DNA from: Candidatus Latescibacterota bacterium
GTDB lineage: Bacteria > Latescibacterota > UBA2968
Assembly: GCA_022824945.1 (NCBI GenBank)
Contig: JAJDYX010000027.1
Span: forward strand, 1-64,000
Reading direction: 5' to 3'
DNA length: 64,000 bases
A program made the position numbers and the translations under genes. Of this stretch, positions 7,666 to 16,104 are shown in pieces (the first letter of the stretch is position 1; every line of letters begins with the position of its first letter). The notes under the pieces were generated by a model. That model had not been told where the DNA came from, did not search any database, and worked only from the letters and a program-made list of their open reading frames with translations.

Positions 7666-8757
7666 ATGAAAATTACGGGTATTGAACTCGACGCCGTGCA
7701 GGTCAATCACCGCGGAGACTGGGTGTTTGTACACGTGCTCACAGATGAGGGCATACAGGGGATAGGGGAGATGCGTTCGGGTAATAATTACGCGGCGCAA
7801 CTATCGGCTTTGCGCGATTTGGGTGAATCGGTCAAAGGGTGTGATCCGAGAAAAATTGAAGCTCTTGTATCGCGCTATACAAGTACAGAGCGCACAAAGG
7901 GGGAATTGTTCGCCTTGAGTGCGTTTGAACAAGCATTGTGGGACATTTTGGGCAAATCGCTCAATGCACCTGTTCACGCGCTTTTGGGAGGCGCGTGTCG
8001 AGATAAGATCCGGCTGTATGCGAATATCAATCGGGCGACGACAGACCGTTCACCTGAGGGATTTGCTAAAAATGCCGCTGCTGCGGTGGCCGAGGGATTT
8101 GATGCGGTCAAGCTGGACCCTTTTGACGGGGTACGCGGTGCCGACAATGCCGGAGATGCTGCAAGGGGAATTGCGTGTATGCGGGCGGTTCGCAAAGCCA
8201 TTGGGCCAGAGGTCGATTTGCTCGTGGATTGTCACAGTAAGTTCACGGTTCGCGGCGCAATTGAGGTTGCGGATGAGGTGCGCGATCTCAATCTTTTCTG
8301 GTTTGAGCAACCCACACCCGAATCGAGTCTCGATAATTGTCTTGCGGTTAAAGAAGGATGTGGGCTGACCATTGCGGGAGGAGAGCAGCGGGGATTGCGG
8401 CGGGATTGGGTTGAGGTGGTGGAGAATCTCAGTATGGATATTCCCATGCCCGATGTGACGGTTGTGGGCGGCATTGGTGAGTTAAAAAAAATAGGGGATA
8501 TGCTCCACGCCTGGGGATTGCCCACTGCGCCACACGGTCCTTTTGGTCCGGTTGTGATCGCGGCTGGCGTGCATGCGATGGCGTCTTTGCCGGGTTTTCT
8601 CATTCTTGAATACGGCTGGGGAGAGATTCCCTGGCGCAAGGATTTGACCATTCCCGGCGAGGAGATTGTGAATGGTCGCATTCACATCAATGATCGACCG
8701 GGTCTCGGCGTTGAATTAAATCCCGAGATGGTAGAAAAGCACAGAGTCCAGGTGTAA
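7666..8757 (+). CDS. Mandelate racemase/muconate lactonizing (enolase superfamily) sugar-acid dehydratase
   Basis: A 363-residue enolase-superfamily enzyme, probably dehydrating an aldonic acid by abstracting the proton alpha to the carboxylate. Metal ligands fall at Asp188 (LLVDCH), Glu214 (FWFEQP) and Glu240 (AGGEQ). His290 in TAPHGPFGP is the likely general base/acid. Lys149 in AVKLDPF lies on the second barrel strand. This Asp-x-His plus late His arrangement resembles galactonate/gluconate dehydratases more than true mandelate racemase. It sits 28 bp after the membrane protein and 31 bp before a sugar isomerase, as in a carbohydrate-catabolic operon. The exact sugar acid cannot be assigned. 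Confidence 0.85.
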   Translation: MKITGIELDAVQVNHRGDWVFVHVLTDEGIQGIGEMRSGNNYAAQLSALRDLGESVKGCDPRKIEALVSRYTSTERTKGELFALSAFEQALWDILGKSLNAPVHALLGGACRDKIRLYANINRATTDRSPEGFAKNAAAAVAEGFDAVKLDPFDGVRGADNAGDAARGIACMRAVRKAIGPEVDLLVDCHSKFTVRGAIEVADEVRDLNLFWFEQPTPESSLDNCLAVKEGCGLTIAGGEQRGLRRDWVEVVENLSMDIPMPDVTVVGGIGELKKIGDMLHAWGLPTAPHGPFGPVVIAAGVHAMASLPGFLILEYGWGEIPWRKDLTIPGEEIVNGRIHINDRPGLGVELNPEMVEKHRVQV

Positions 8758-8788
8758 ATACAATTGCTATAACACAAAGGAGCAGTCG

Positions 8789-9646
8789 ATGTTTAAAAGT
8801 CTCAATGCGGGTGCTATTGGCGTAAGAGGAAGCGTTGATGAGTTGATCGGCTATGCAAAACGCGCTGGATTTCAGGGAGTGGATCCCAATATTCAGGAGA
8901 TCACTTCTCTGGTCAATACACATGGCGCAGAACATGTGAAGGGGTTGTTTGCCGATGCCGGTTTGCGAATGGGGGCGTGGGGGCTGTCTGTGAATTGGCG
9001 AGGGGATGAAGCCGAGTACAAAGCAGGTCTGGCGAAGCTGGCTGATTTCGCCGCTGCTGGTGCTGCTGTGGGGGCTACGCGGGTTGCTCAATGGGTGCCT
9101 TCTGCTTCTGAAGACCTCAAATTTGGCGACAATTTCAGGTGGCATATTGATCGTTTTAAGCCGATTGCCGAAATTTTGGGCGAGCATGGATGTAGCCTGG
9201 GGCTGGAGTTTATTGGGCCGCGTACTCTGCGGGTGGATAAATCTTATGGGTTTATTCATTCGCTGGATGGCATGCTCGCGCTTGGCCATGCGATTGGTAC
9301 GGGCAATGTGGGGTTGCTCCTCGATTGCTGGCACTGGTACACGGGTTTGGGTACGATATCAGATCTGATGGGGTTGACGGCTGACGATGTGGTGCATGTT
9401 CACGTCAATGATGCGCCCGATGGCGTTTATGTGGGCGATCAGATTGACAACAAACGCGCCTTGCCGGGTGAGACGGGTGTGATTGATCTGGTGGGGTTTT
9501 TGAGCGCGCTGCAAAAAATTGGCTATGACGGTCCGGTGTCGCCCGAGCCTTTTAGTCAGTCGGTGCGGGAAATGGCGGCACAAGATGCCGTGCAAACAAC
9601 GCACGACGCGCTGGATAAGGGGTGGCAAGCCGCTCAGTTATCCTGA
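8789..9646 (+). CDS. Sugar phosphate isomerase/epimerase (xylose isomerase-like TIM barrel)
   Basis: A 285-residue single-domain TIM barrel of the AP-endonuclease-2/IolE/hydroxypyruvate-isomerase group. Divalent-metal ligands are visible in family order: Glu140 in LGLEFIG, Asp179 in LLLDCWHW, His205 in VHVHVND and Glu253 in VSPEPFS. CWHWYTG after the Asp is typical of the isomerase/epimerase group. A ribosome site (AAAGGAG) precedes the ATG. The gene lies between an enolase-superfamily dehydratase and a SIS isomerase, so a role in isomerising the same sugar or keto-acid intermediate is likely. Substrate is not deducible. Confidence 0.85.
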   Translation: MFKSLNAGAIGVRGSVDELIGYAKRAGFQGVDPNIQEITSLVNTHGAEHVKGLFADAGLRMGAWGLSVNWRGDEAEYKAGLAKLADFAAAGAAVGATRVAQWVPSASEDLKFGDNFRWHIDRFKPIAEILGEHGCSLGLEFIGPRTLRVDKSYGFIHSLDGMLALGHAIGTGNVGLLLDCWHWYTGLGTISDLMGLTADDVVHVHVNDAPDGVYVGDQIDNKRALPGETGVIDLVGFLSALQKIGYDGPVSPEPFSQSVREMAAQDAVQTTHDALDKGWQAAQLS

Positions 9647-9657
9647 GGAGGATTGCG

Positions 9658-10212
9658 ATGGAGGCTTTTGTCGAGAATTATATCGCGCAAAATTTGACTT
9701 TGCTCAAGTCGCTGGATGCCGGGACGATAGCCCGTATTATTGCCGAGTTTGAGAAGGCGAGAGATACGCGCAAGAGAATTTATGCCATTGGGAATGGGGG
9801 CAGCGCGAGTACGGCGTCGCATTTTGTGAACGATATGGGCAAGGGCGCTTCAATTGGGCGCGAAACGCGCTTTAAGACGATTCCACTGACGGATAATGTG
9901 GAGTGGATGACGGCGTTGAGCAATGATTTGTGTTACGAAGATGTGTATGTCGAACAATTGAAAAATTTTGCGGAATCCGGCGATGTTTTGCTGGCGATAA
10001 GCGGCAGTGGAAATTCCGAAAATGTGTTGCGGGCGGTGCGATATGCCAACGAGGTTGGCTGCGTTACTATTGGGTTTACGGGCTTTGATGGGGGAAAACT
10101 GAGAGAACTCGTTCAACATTGTGTGGTGATTCCCTCTGACCACATGGGGCGCATCGAAGATATGCATCTTATTTTGCAGCACATGATCTGTTATTATTTT
10201 ATGGAACAGTGA
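9658..10212 (+). CDS. SIS-domain phosphosugar isomerase, GmhA-like
   Basis: A 184-residue SIS-domain protein related to sedoheptulose-7-phosphate isomerase. The phosphosugar-binding signatures are IGNGGSASTASHF at about 41-53 and LAISGSGNSENVL at about 112-124. A C-terminal HLILQH motif corresponds to the Gln/His catalytic region of GmhA. The ATG at 9658 is chosen because GAGGAGGA begins right at the previous stop (9644-9646), 5-10 bases upstream; in-frame codons further upstream lie inside the previous gene. Its placement in a catabolic cluster rather than beside LPS heptose genes suggests a relative acting on another ketose phosphate. Family is sure, substrate is not. Confidence 0.8.
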   Translation: MEAFVENYIAQNLTLLKSLDAGTIARIIAEFEKARDTRKRIYAIGNGGSASTASHFVNDMGKGASIGRETRFKTIPLTDNVEWMTALSNDLCYEDVYVEQLKNFAESGDVLLAISGSGNSENVLRAVRYANEVGCVTIGFTGFDGGKLRELVQHCVVIPSDHMGRIEDMHLILQHMICYYFMEQ

Positions 10213-10221
10213 GCGTCATGC

Positions 10222-11250
10222 ATGGTTCGGCTTTCTGGGTGTCTGCTAATTCTCGTGTTCGGCTTTGGATCCGAGATCGGGTATCTCTATCAGTTGCTCA
10301 AAGGTCAGGTCGCAATTCTGTGGAAAGCAGAATCCATTGAAAAAGTGCTGAAAGCGGGAAGGCTCTCGCCCGATCAACGCGCAAAATTGGAACTCGCGCA
10401 GGCTATTCGCGCGTTTGCCCAACGCGAAATCGGTCTGAATACCTCGAAAAATTACACCACGTATGTCGATATCGGGCGCGGGCCGGTGTCGTGGAATCTG
10501 GTTGTTTGCCCCCAAGATCGCCTCGAACCGCTCGAATGGTCTTACCCGGTTGTGGGCGCCGTTCCCTACCGGGGGTATTTTGCTCGCGCAAAAGCCGAGG
10601 AAGCGCGCGACAGATATGTGGCTGAGGGGTATGACACCTATTTGCGACCGGTGAGCGCGTATAGCACGCTGGGGTGGTTTTCCGATCCGGTGTTGAGCAC
10701 GATGTTGCGCTATTCCGAAGGCGATTTGGCCGATCTCATTATTCACGAGTTGACGCATGCGACTGTGTGGATTGACGGGGATGTTACCTTTAACGAGAGT
10801 TTGGCGAGTTTTGTCGGTGAAACCGGGGCGTTGATGTGGTTGCAGCGCAAATACGGCTCCGATTCCGAAGCGGTGCATCGGGTGCTTGCCGAGCGTGCAG
10901 ATGGCGTTGTTTTTCGGAAATTTATGCGCGATATTGCTTCTCGTCTCAATTCACTTTACCAGTCCAATTCTCCCCATAAAATAACGCTGCGCCAGCAGAT
11001 TTTCGATTCCGCACGCGCAGAATTTCACACGCTTCCTCTTAAGACCGATCTATACGCCCGATTTTCTTCGTGGGAACTCAACAATGCGCGAATAGCTCTT
11101 TACAGGGTTTATCGGGAGCGCACGGATGTGTTCGCTCGCGTTTATCTGGGGTGTGATAATGATTTGAAAGCTACGGTTGAGGTTTTGCGAAGGAGTGCGA
11201 GTGTAGAGAATCCCGCAGCGTGGTTGGAGGAATGGTTGCGTAAAAATTAA
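10222..11250 (+). CDS. Predicted zinc aminopeptidase (COG4324/PF10023-like)
   Basis: A 342-residue protein with a hydrophobic N-terminus (residues about 3-16) carrying a Cys at position 7, compatible with a membrane anchor or lipoprotein. The gluzincin signature HELTHATVW lies at about residues 175-183, and a downstream Glu in FNESLASFVGE is placed to be the third zinc ligand. The preceding RPVSAYSTLGWFSDPVLSTML stretch is characteristic of this predicted aminopeptidase family. It begins 9 bp after the SIS gene and 16 bp before an oxidoreductase, so it probably shares their transcript, although its link with sugar metabolism is unclear. Confidence 0.8.
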   Translation: MVRLSGCLLILVFGFGSEIGYLYQLLKGQVAILWKAESIEKVLKAGRLSPDQRAKLELAQAIRAFAQREIGLNTSKNYTTYVDIGRGPVSWNLVVCPQDRLEPLEWSYPVVGAVPYRGYFARAKAEEARDRYVAEGYDTYLRPVSAYSTLGWFSDPVLSTMLRYSEGDLADLIIHELTHATVWIDGDVTFNESLASFVGETGALMWLQRKYGSDSEAVHRVLAERADGVVFRKFMRDIASRLNSLYQSNSPHKITLRQQIFDSARAEFHTLPLKTDLYARFSSWELNNARIALYRVYRERTDVFARVYLGCDNDLKATVEVLRRSASVENPAAWLEEWLRKN

Positions 11251-11266
11251 AAATTAGGAATTCGCT

Positions 11267-12421
11267 ATGACTTACAGAGTCGGTATTATTGGATGTGGTT
11301 CAATTGCGCGCAGTCACGCCGATGGGTATTTGCGCGTTGCCAATGCCGAGATGGTGGCGGTTGCCGATCCCCATCCGGTTGCGCGAGAGCAATTTTGCGA
11401 GGAATTTGGCATTCCCAATGCCTATGCTTCGCTGGAGGAGATGGTCGCAAAGGAGGATCTCAATATCGTCAGTGTTTGTACATGGCATCTTCTCCATCCG
11501 GATTGTACGATTGGCGCGGCGAATGGCGGTGTGCCGGGTATTATTTGCGAAAAACCGATGGCGATTGGCCTTGGCGAGGCAGATCGCATGCTGGATGCGT
11601 GCAAAAAAAATGGGGCAAAGCTGGTGGTCAGTCATCAGCGGCGTTTTACACCCGGTTGGGAAAAAGCGCGGTCGTTGATGCGCGAGAAGGTTATTGGCGA
11701 TGCCGTAATGGTGCATGGACAGGTCGCGCAGGGTTTGATCAACTGGGCGACGCATACCATCGATGGCATTCGCTTTGTGCTGGATGATCCAGAGACAGAA
11801 TGGGTGATGGGTGCTGTCGAGCGGCAGACCGATCGCTTTGAGCGCAATACACCGATTGAAGATGCGTGTATGGGGCTGGTCGCGTTTGCCAATGGTGCTC
11901 AGGCTTTGATCCAGGCGGATTTGAACAGGCCGGGCGAACAGGCTGGGCATTTTCAGATTCGCGGCTCTGAGGGGTTGATGGAGGTGACAGAAAATTCGGT
12001 TCGCGTATTCAACGCGACGACCAATGGATGGAAAGATGTCGAAATTGTAGCGGACGAGGGGCACCGCGCAATTGGGGGTGAAACCAATGCCGCTTCCGTG
12101 CGCGAGTTGATTGCGTGGTTAGAAGGTGGCGAGGAACACCGCGCTTCGGGGCGCAAGGCGCGTGCGACCGTCGAGATTATGATGGCGCTTTTTGAATCGG
12201 CGAGGCAAAATCGAGTTGTACATCTACCGCTCGAGGAAATAGGCTATCCACTGCAATTGATGATTGAAGAAGGCAAGCTGCCCGTTGCAGTGCCCGGGCG
12301 ATACGATATTCGCGCATTTCTCAATCCCGAAGGGATGGATGAAGCGGCTTACAGGCGACTGCGGGCTGAAGGCGTGAGCCATTCTGCGGCAATGCGACAG
12401 CTTGCAGAAGAAGAGCGCTGA
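11267..12421 (+). CDS. Gfo/Idh/MocA-family NAD(P)-dependent oxidoreductase
   Basis: A 384-residue dehydrogenase with a Rossmann loop GIIGCGSIARSH at about 6-17 and the family-defining CEKPMA motif, whose Lys takes part in catalysis. A C-terminal substrate-binding domain follows, with DGIRFVLDDPE where H-x-x-D-x-x-R normally sits. It carries about 60 extra C-terminal residues rich in Arg and Glu, beyond the usual 330-350. It sits 16 bp after the aminopeptidase and 8 bp before the MFS/spermidine-synthase fusion, consistent with one transcript. The substrate is probably a sugar, inositol or sugar acid. Confidence 0.85.
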   Translation: MTYRVGIIGCGSIARSHADGYLRVANAEMVAVADPHPVAREQFCEEFGIPNAYASLEEMVAKEDLNIVSVCTWHLLHPDCTIGAANGGVPGIICEKPMAIGLGEADRMLDACKKNGAKLVVSHQRRFTPGWEKARSLMREKVIGDAVMVHGQVAQGLINWATHTIDGIRFVLDDPETEWVMGAVERQTDRFERNTPIEDACMGLVAFANGAQALIQADLNRPGEQAGHFQIRGSEGLMEVTENSVRVFNATTNGWKDVEIVADEGHRAIGGETNAASVRELIAWLEGGEEHRASGRKARATVEIMMALFESARQNRVVHLPLEEIGYPLQLMIEEGKLPVAVPGRYDIRAFLNPEGMDEAAYRRLRAEGVSHSAAMRQLAEEER

Positions 12422-12429
12422 GCGATACT

Positions 12430-14832
12430 ATGGACGCAAACCGTAAATTTTTACCTTTTCTAATTATCCTCTTTGTGGGAAGTGGATGCGCCGCACTCAT
12501 TTACGAAATTGTCTGGTTCCAGATGCTGCAACTGATTATTGGGTCTTCGGCAATTTCTCTCGGCATCTTGCTGGGTACATTTATGGGTGGGATGTGCGTC
12601 GGTAGTGTGATGCTCTCGCGCATTATTTCAACGCGCTACCATCCGTTAAAGGTCTATGCGCTTTTGGAGTTGGGCATTGGCGTTTCGGGCCTGATTTTGC
12701 TCTTCGTACTGCCCCTGATCGGCACGATTTATATCGGTGTGGCAACTTATGGATTATGGGGACATTTCCTGCGGGGGATTGTTTGTGCGATCTGTCTTTT
12801 TTTTCCCACGGTGTTGATGGGTGCAACCCTGCCTGCGATAGCGCGGTGGACAGAATCAACGCCTCGCGGTGTTTCGTGGCTCGGTTTTTTTTATGGGGGT
12901 AATATTGCCGGTGCTGTTTGCGGATGTTTGTTCGCGGGTTTTTATCTTTTGCGTCTGTACGATGTGGTTACGGCGACTTATGTGGCGGTCGCGCTTAATT
13001 TAGTTGTGGCACTTATCGGATATGGGTTGGCACAATGGGCTGAGTACGATGCGTCATCAAAAAAGACGACCACGCGTAGTTTGTGGATTTCAGAAGCGCG
13101 ATCGGTTTATGTGACCATTGCAATTTCTGGCGCGTGCGCGCTGGGTGCCCAGGTAATTTGGACTCGGTTGCTGTCGCTTATGATGGGGGCGACTGTTTAC
13201 GCTTTTTCGATTATTCTGGGGGTTTTTCTGATTGGGCTGGGTATGGGGAGTAGTGTGGGGGCGTATTTTGCACGCACAAAAGTAAATCCCAAAATTGCGC
13301 TTGGTTGGTGCCAGCTTCTTCTTGTTGGCGCAATTGCCTGGGCTGCTTACGCGCTTGCTCATTTGCTTCCTTACTGGACATCGGGAGGAACAACTGCGGT
13401 GCGATTTCAACTGGATTTGCTGCGTTGTTTTGTGGCTATTTTTCCCGCGACCGTGCTGTGGGGGGGCAGTTTTCCGCTGGCTCTCGCTGCGGCGCGTTCG
13501 CAGAGAGGCGATCCCGGTGCATTGGCCGGCAGTGTGTATGCGGCGAATACGGCAGGTGCAATTGTGGGGGCGCTCGGTTTTAGTGTGGTTTTGGTCGCAC
13601 TTTTGGGGACGCAGATGGCGCAACAAGTGTTACTCGTCCTTTCAGCGTTTGGGGCTGTTTTGATGTTTGGGCGCAGTTTATGGCAGGTGAGAGATGGGGA
13701 CAGTACGGTCAGATCAGATCGGTGGGTCGGCGTTGCAGTAGGTGTAGCCTTGCTGGTGTGGAGTCTGCCGGGGCCGCCGCCGTCGTTAATTGCTTACGGT
13801 CGTTCACTTCTCGATTGGGGAGAGGACGCGGCATATATTTACGCTGGTGAAGGGATGAATGCATCGGTTGCAGTGTCTGAGTTGGACAATGGCGTGCGGA
13901 ATTTTCACGTTAGTGGAAAAATCGTGGCTTCCAGCGAACCACAGGATATGCGTTTGCAGCGCCTGTTGGGACATCTTTCTGCATTGATGCACAGGGAGCC
14001 GCGTTCTGTGCTCGTGGTTGGGTGCGGTGCAGGCGTGACGGCGGGAACTTATGTTTTGTATCCGAGTGTTGAACGCATTGTGATCTGCGAGATTGAGCCA
14101 TTGATTCCGCCAGCAGCCGATGTGTATTTTGGTCCTGAGAACTATGATGTATTAAAAGATCCCCGCGTGGAGATCATTATTGACGATGCGCGACATTATC
14201 TGCTGGCAACAGATGAGAAATTCGATATTATTACGTCTGACCCGATCCATCCCTGGGTTAAGGGAGCTGGTGCGTTGTATTCGAAAGAGTATTTTGAATT
14301 GTGCAAAAAGCGTTTGAATCCCGGAGGTGTTGTGACGCAGTGGGTGCCACTTTACGAGTCGCGGTTAGATGCGGTGAAGAGCGAGATCGCGACATTTTTT
14401 CAGGTGTTCCCAGACGGGACAATTTGGGGTAATCAAAATGATGGCGAGGGATATGATGTCGTGCTATTGGGACAGAAAGATCCTCGCGTCGTAGATGTCG
14501 ATGCTTTGCAGGCGCGTTTGGACCGCGAGGATTACACGGAGGTGTGGTACTCGCTTGATGATGTGTCTTTGGGATCTGCTGTTGCGCTGCTTTCGATGTA
14601 TGCCGGACGCGCTCGTGATTTGGACGAATGGCTCACAGATGCACAGATCAATCTGGATCGCAATATGCGGCTTCAGTATTTGGCGGGATTGGGTTTGAAT
14701 AACTATGAAGCAGATGCGATTTATACGGCGCTTTTGGAGTACGCACATTATCCCGCAAATTTTTTTGTTGCGACCAAAGCGACAGAAACCGCATTGAAGG
14801 CGCAACTCGCCCGGCAGTACGAGGGACGATGA
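12430..14832 (+). CDS. Fused MFS-like membrane domain and spermidine synthase-like domain
   Basis: An 800-residue two-part protein. Residues 1 to about 450 hold roughly a dozen hydrophobic segments with MFS-like glycine-rich turns. Residues about 480-790 form a spermidine/spermine-synthase fold: the SAM-nucleotide loop LVVGCGAGVTAGTY, acidic ICEIEP after it, IIDDARHYL, and the DPIHPW segment near the aminopropyltransferase active site. The fusion is a known architecture, often annotated as fused MFS/spermidine synthase. Whether the soluble part makes polyamine or only binds a nucleotide is unknown. It closes the co-directional run that began at 5691. Confidence 0.8.
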   Translation: MDANRKFLPFLIILFVGSGCAALIYEIVWFQMLQLIIGSSAISLGILLGTFMGGMCVGSVMLSRIISTRYHPLKVYALLELGIGVSGLILLFVLPLIGTIYIGVATYGLWGHFLRGIVCAICLFFPTVLMGATLPAIARWTESTPRGVSWLGFFYGGNIAGAVCGCLFAGFYLLRLYDVVTATYVAVALNLVVALIGYGLAQWAEYDASSKKTTTRSLWISEARSVYVTIAISGACALGAQVIWTRLLSLMMGATVYAFSIILGVFLIGLGMGSSVGAYFARTKVNPKIALGWCQLLLVGAIAWAAYALAHLLPYWTSGGTTAVRFQLDLLRCFVAIFPATVLWGGSFPLALAAARSQRGDPGALAGSVYAANTAGAIVGALGFSVVLVALLGTQMAQQVLLVLSAFGAVLMFGRSLWQVRDGDSTVRSDRWVGVAVGVALLVWSLPGPPPSLIAYGRSLLDWGEDAAYIYAGEGMNASVAVSELDNGVRNFHVSGKIVASSEPQDMRLQRLLGHLSALMHREPRSVLVVGCGAGVTAGTYVLYPSVERIVICEIEPLIPPAADVYFGPENYDVLKDPRVEIIIDDARHYLLATDEKFDIITSDPIHPWVKGAGALYSKEYFELCKKRLNPGGVVTQWVPLYESRLDAVKSEIATFFQVFPDGTIWGNQNDGEGYDVVLLGQKDPRVVDVDALQARLDREDYTEVWYSLDDVSLGSAVALLSMYAGRARDLDEWLTDAQINLDRNMRLQYLAGLGLNNYEADAIYTALLEYAHYPANFFVATKATETALKAQLARQYEGR

Positions 14833-14863
14833 TGACAGGTTTGACAAAGGAGGCGTTTACAGT

Positions 14864-15973
14864 ATGGAAAAGGTGAGAGTTGGCATTATTGGCATTGGCG
14901 GTAGAGGAAGCGGTCACGCGAAGTATTTTCCGGCGGGCGATATTCCGCATGGGGAGTTGACAGCGGTTTGCGATATCGATCCGGATAGGATTCAGTGGGC
15001 GCGTGAAACCCTCGGGGAAAACGTGCGGACATTTGACAATGGCGATGATTTGATCACTTCAGGAGCTGTTGATGCGATTATTGTGGCGACGCCGCATTAC
15101 GATCATCCGACTTATGCGATAAAGGGATTTGAGAACGATTTACATGTTCTGATAGAGAAACCCGCAGGCGTATATACGAGGCAAGTCTATGAGATGAATG
15201 AGGCTGCCGAAAAAAGCGGTAAAGTATTTGCCCTGATGTTCAATCAGCGAACCCGTCCACACCATCAAAAATTGCGAGAATTGGTGGCTTCCGGCGAATT
15301 GGGAGATATTCAGCGCACGAATTATATCGTCACAAACTGGTTCCGAGCACAAAGTTATTACGATAAGGGCGAATGGCGTGCGACCTGGTCGGGTGAGGGG
15401 GGTGGTGTGTTGATGAATCAGTGTCCTCATAATTTGGATCTGTGGCAGTGGATCTGCGGGATGCCCTCGCGCGTACGCGCTTTTATCAGCTATGGCAAAT
15501 ATCACGATATTGAAGTGGATGACGACGTTACTGCCTATGTGGAATACGACAGCGGTGCGACGGGTGTGTTTATTACTACTACGGGAGAGTTTCCCGGAAG
15601 TAATCGCCTAGAGATAGCGACGGATCGCGGCAAAGTGGTTATGGAAGACAATAAAATTGCGTGGTGGCGTTCAAATGTTTCTCTGAGTGAATTTTCTCGG
15701 GGATATACGGGCGGCTTTGGCAAACCCAGATCAGAAAAACTCGATATTCCTCTCGGTGAAGATGGCGGGGCGCATCGCGGCATAATTAACAATTGGTGTG
15801 ATGCCATATTGAATGGGAGTCCGCTTCTCGCGCCCGGGGTTGAGGGCATTCGCGGGGTTGAATTGGCGAATGCGATGCTTTTGTCTTCTTGGCTGGACGA
15901 TTGGGTAGATATTCCCGTTGATCGAGATCTGTATTTTGAAAAATTACAGGAGAAAATCCGGAACGCGGATTAA
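14864..15973 (+). CDS. Gfo/Idh/MocA-family NAD(P)-dependent oxidoreductase
   Basis: A 369-residue dehydrogenase. The N-terminal Rossmann loop is GIIGIGGRGSGH and the catalytic motif is IEKPAGVY, with Pro-Ala-Gly after Lys rather than Pro-Met. The C-terminal domain contains LMNQCPHNLDLWQWICG, matching the H-x-x-D position. AAAGGAGG precedes the ATG. The gap to the previous gene is 31 bp. A tandem 9-bp repeat starts inside its last codons and continues past the stop. It is followed by an enolase-superfamily gene after 131 bp, a pairing common in sugar-acid clusters. Confidence 0.85.
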   Translation: MEKVRVGIIGIGGRGSGHAKYFPAGDIPHGELTAVCDIDPDRIQWARETLGENVRTFDNGDDLITSGAVDAIIVATPHYDHPTYAIKGFENDLHVLIEKPAGVYTRQVYEMNEAAEKSGKVFALMFNQRTRPHHQKLRELVASGELGDIQRTNYIVTNWFRAQSYYDKGEWRATWSGEGGGVLMNQCPHNLDLWQWICGMPSRVRAFISYGKYHDIEVDDDVTAYVEYDSGATGVFITTTGEFPGSNRLEIATDRGKVVMEDNKIAWWRSNVSLSEFSRGYTGGFGKPRSEKLDIPLGEDGGAHRGIINNWCDAILNGSPLLAPGVEGIRGVELANAMLLSSWLDDWVDIPVDRDLYFEKLQEKIRNAD

Positions 15974-16015
15974 GCGGATTAAGCGGATTAAGCGGATTAC
16001 ACGGATTAAACGGAT
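15965..16015 (+). repeat. Tandem 9-bp repeat GCGGATTAA, about 5.7 copies
   Basis: Units start at 15965, 15974, 15983, 15992, 16001 and 16010. The first three are identical and the later ones carry C or A substitutions. The first copy supplies the last codons and the TAA stop of the upstream oxidoreductase. Confidence 0.85.
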
Positions 16016-16030
16016 GAATTGATCTGAGAG

Positions 16031-16057
16031 TGGTGTACAACAGTCAGTTATACACCA
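16031..16057. repeat. Short perfect inverted repeat
   Basis: TGGTGTA (16031-16037) is the exact reverse complement of TACACCA (16051-16057), with a 13-base loop. There is no T run on either side, so it is not a standard terminator. It sits directly before the dispersed GC-rich element at 16059. Confidence 0.5.
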
Positions 16058-16058
16058 T

Positions 16059-16086
16059 TGTAGGGGCGGTGCCTCTGTGCCCGCCC
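16059..16086 (+). repeat. Dispersed GC-rich hairpin element, copy 1
   Basis: The core TGTAGGGGCGGTGCC, followed by a short spacer and TGTGCCCGCCC, can fold by GGGCG/CGCCC pairing. A closely similar element lies at 63192-63221 in the opposite orientation, so this is a REP-like dispersed intergenic repeat. Confidence 0.55.
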
Positions 16087-16104
16087 GATGTGAGGAGGAA
16101 GTAA

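Noticed and set aside
13090..13626. Minus-strand 178-residue open frame inside the MFS/spermidine-synthase gene
   Set aside because: Composition (Arg, His, Thr, Gln rich) is that of an antisense shadow of a hydrophobic protein; no start signal.
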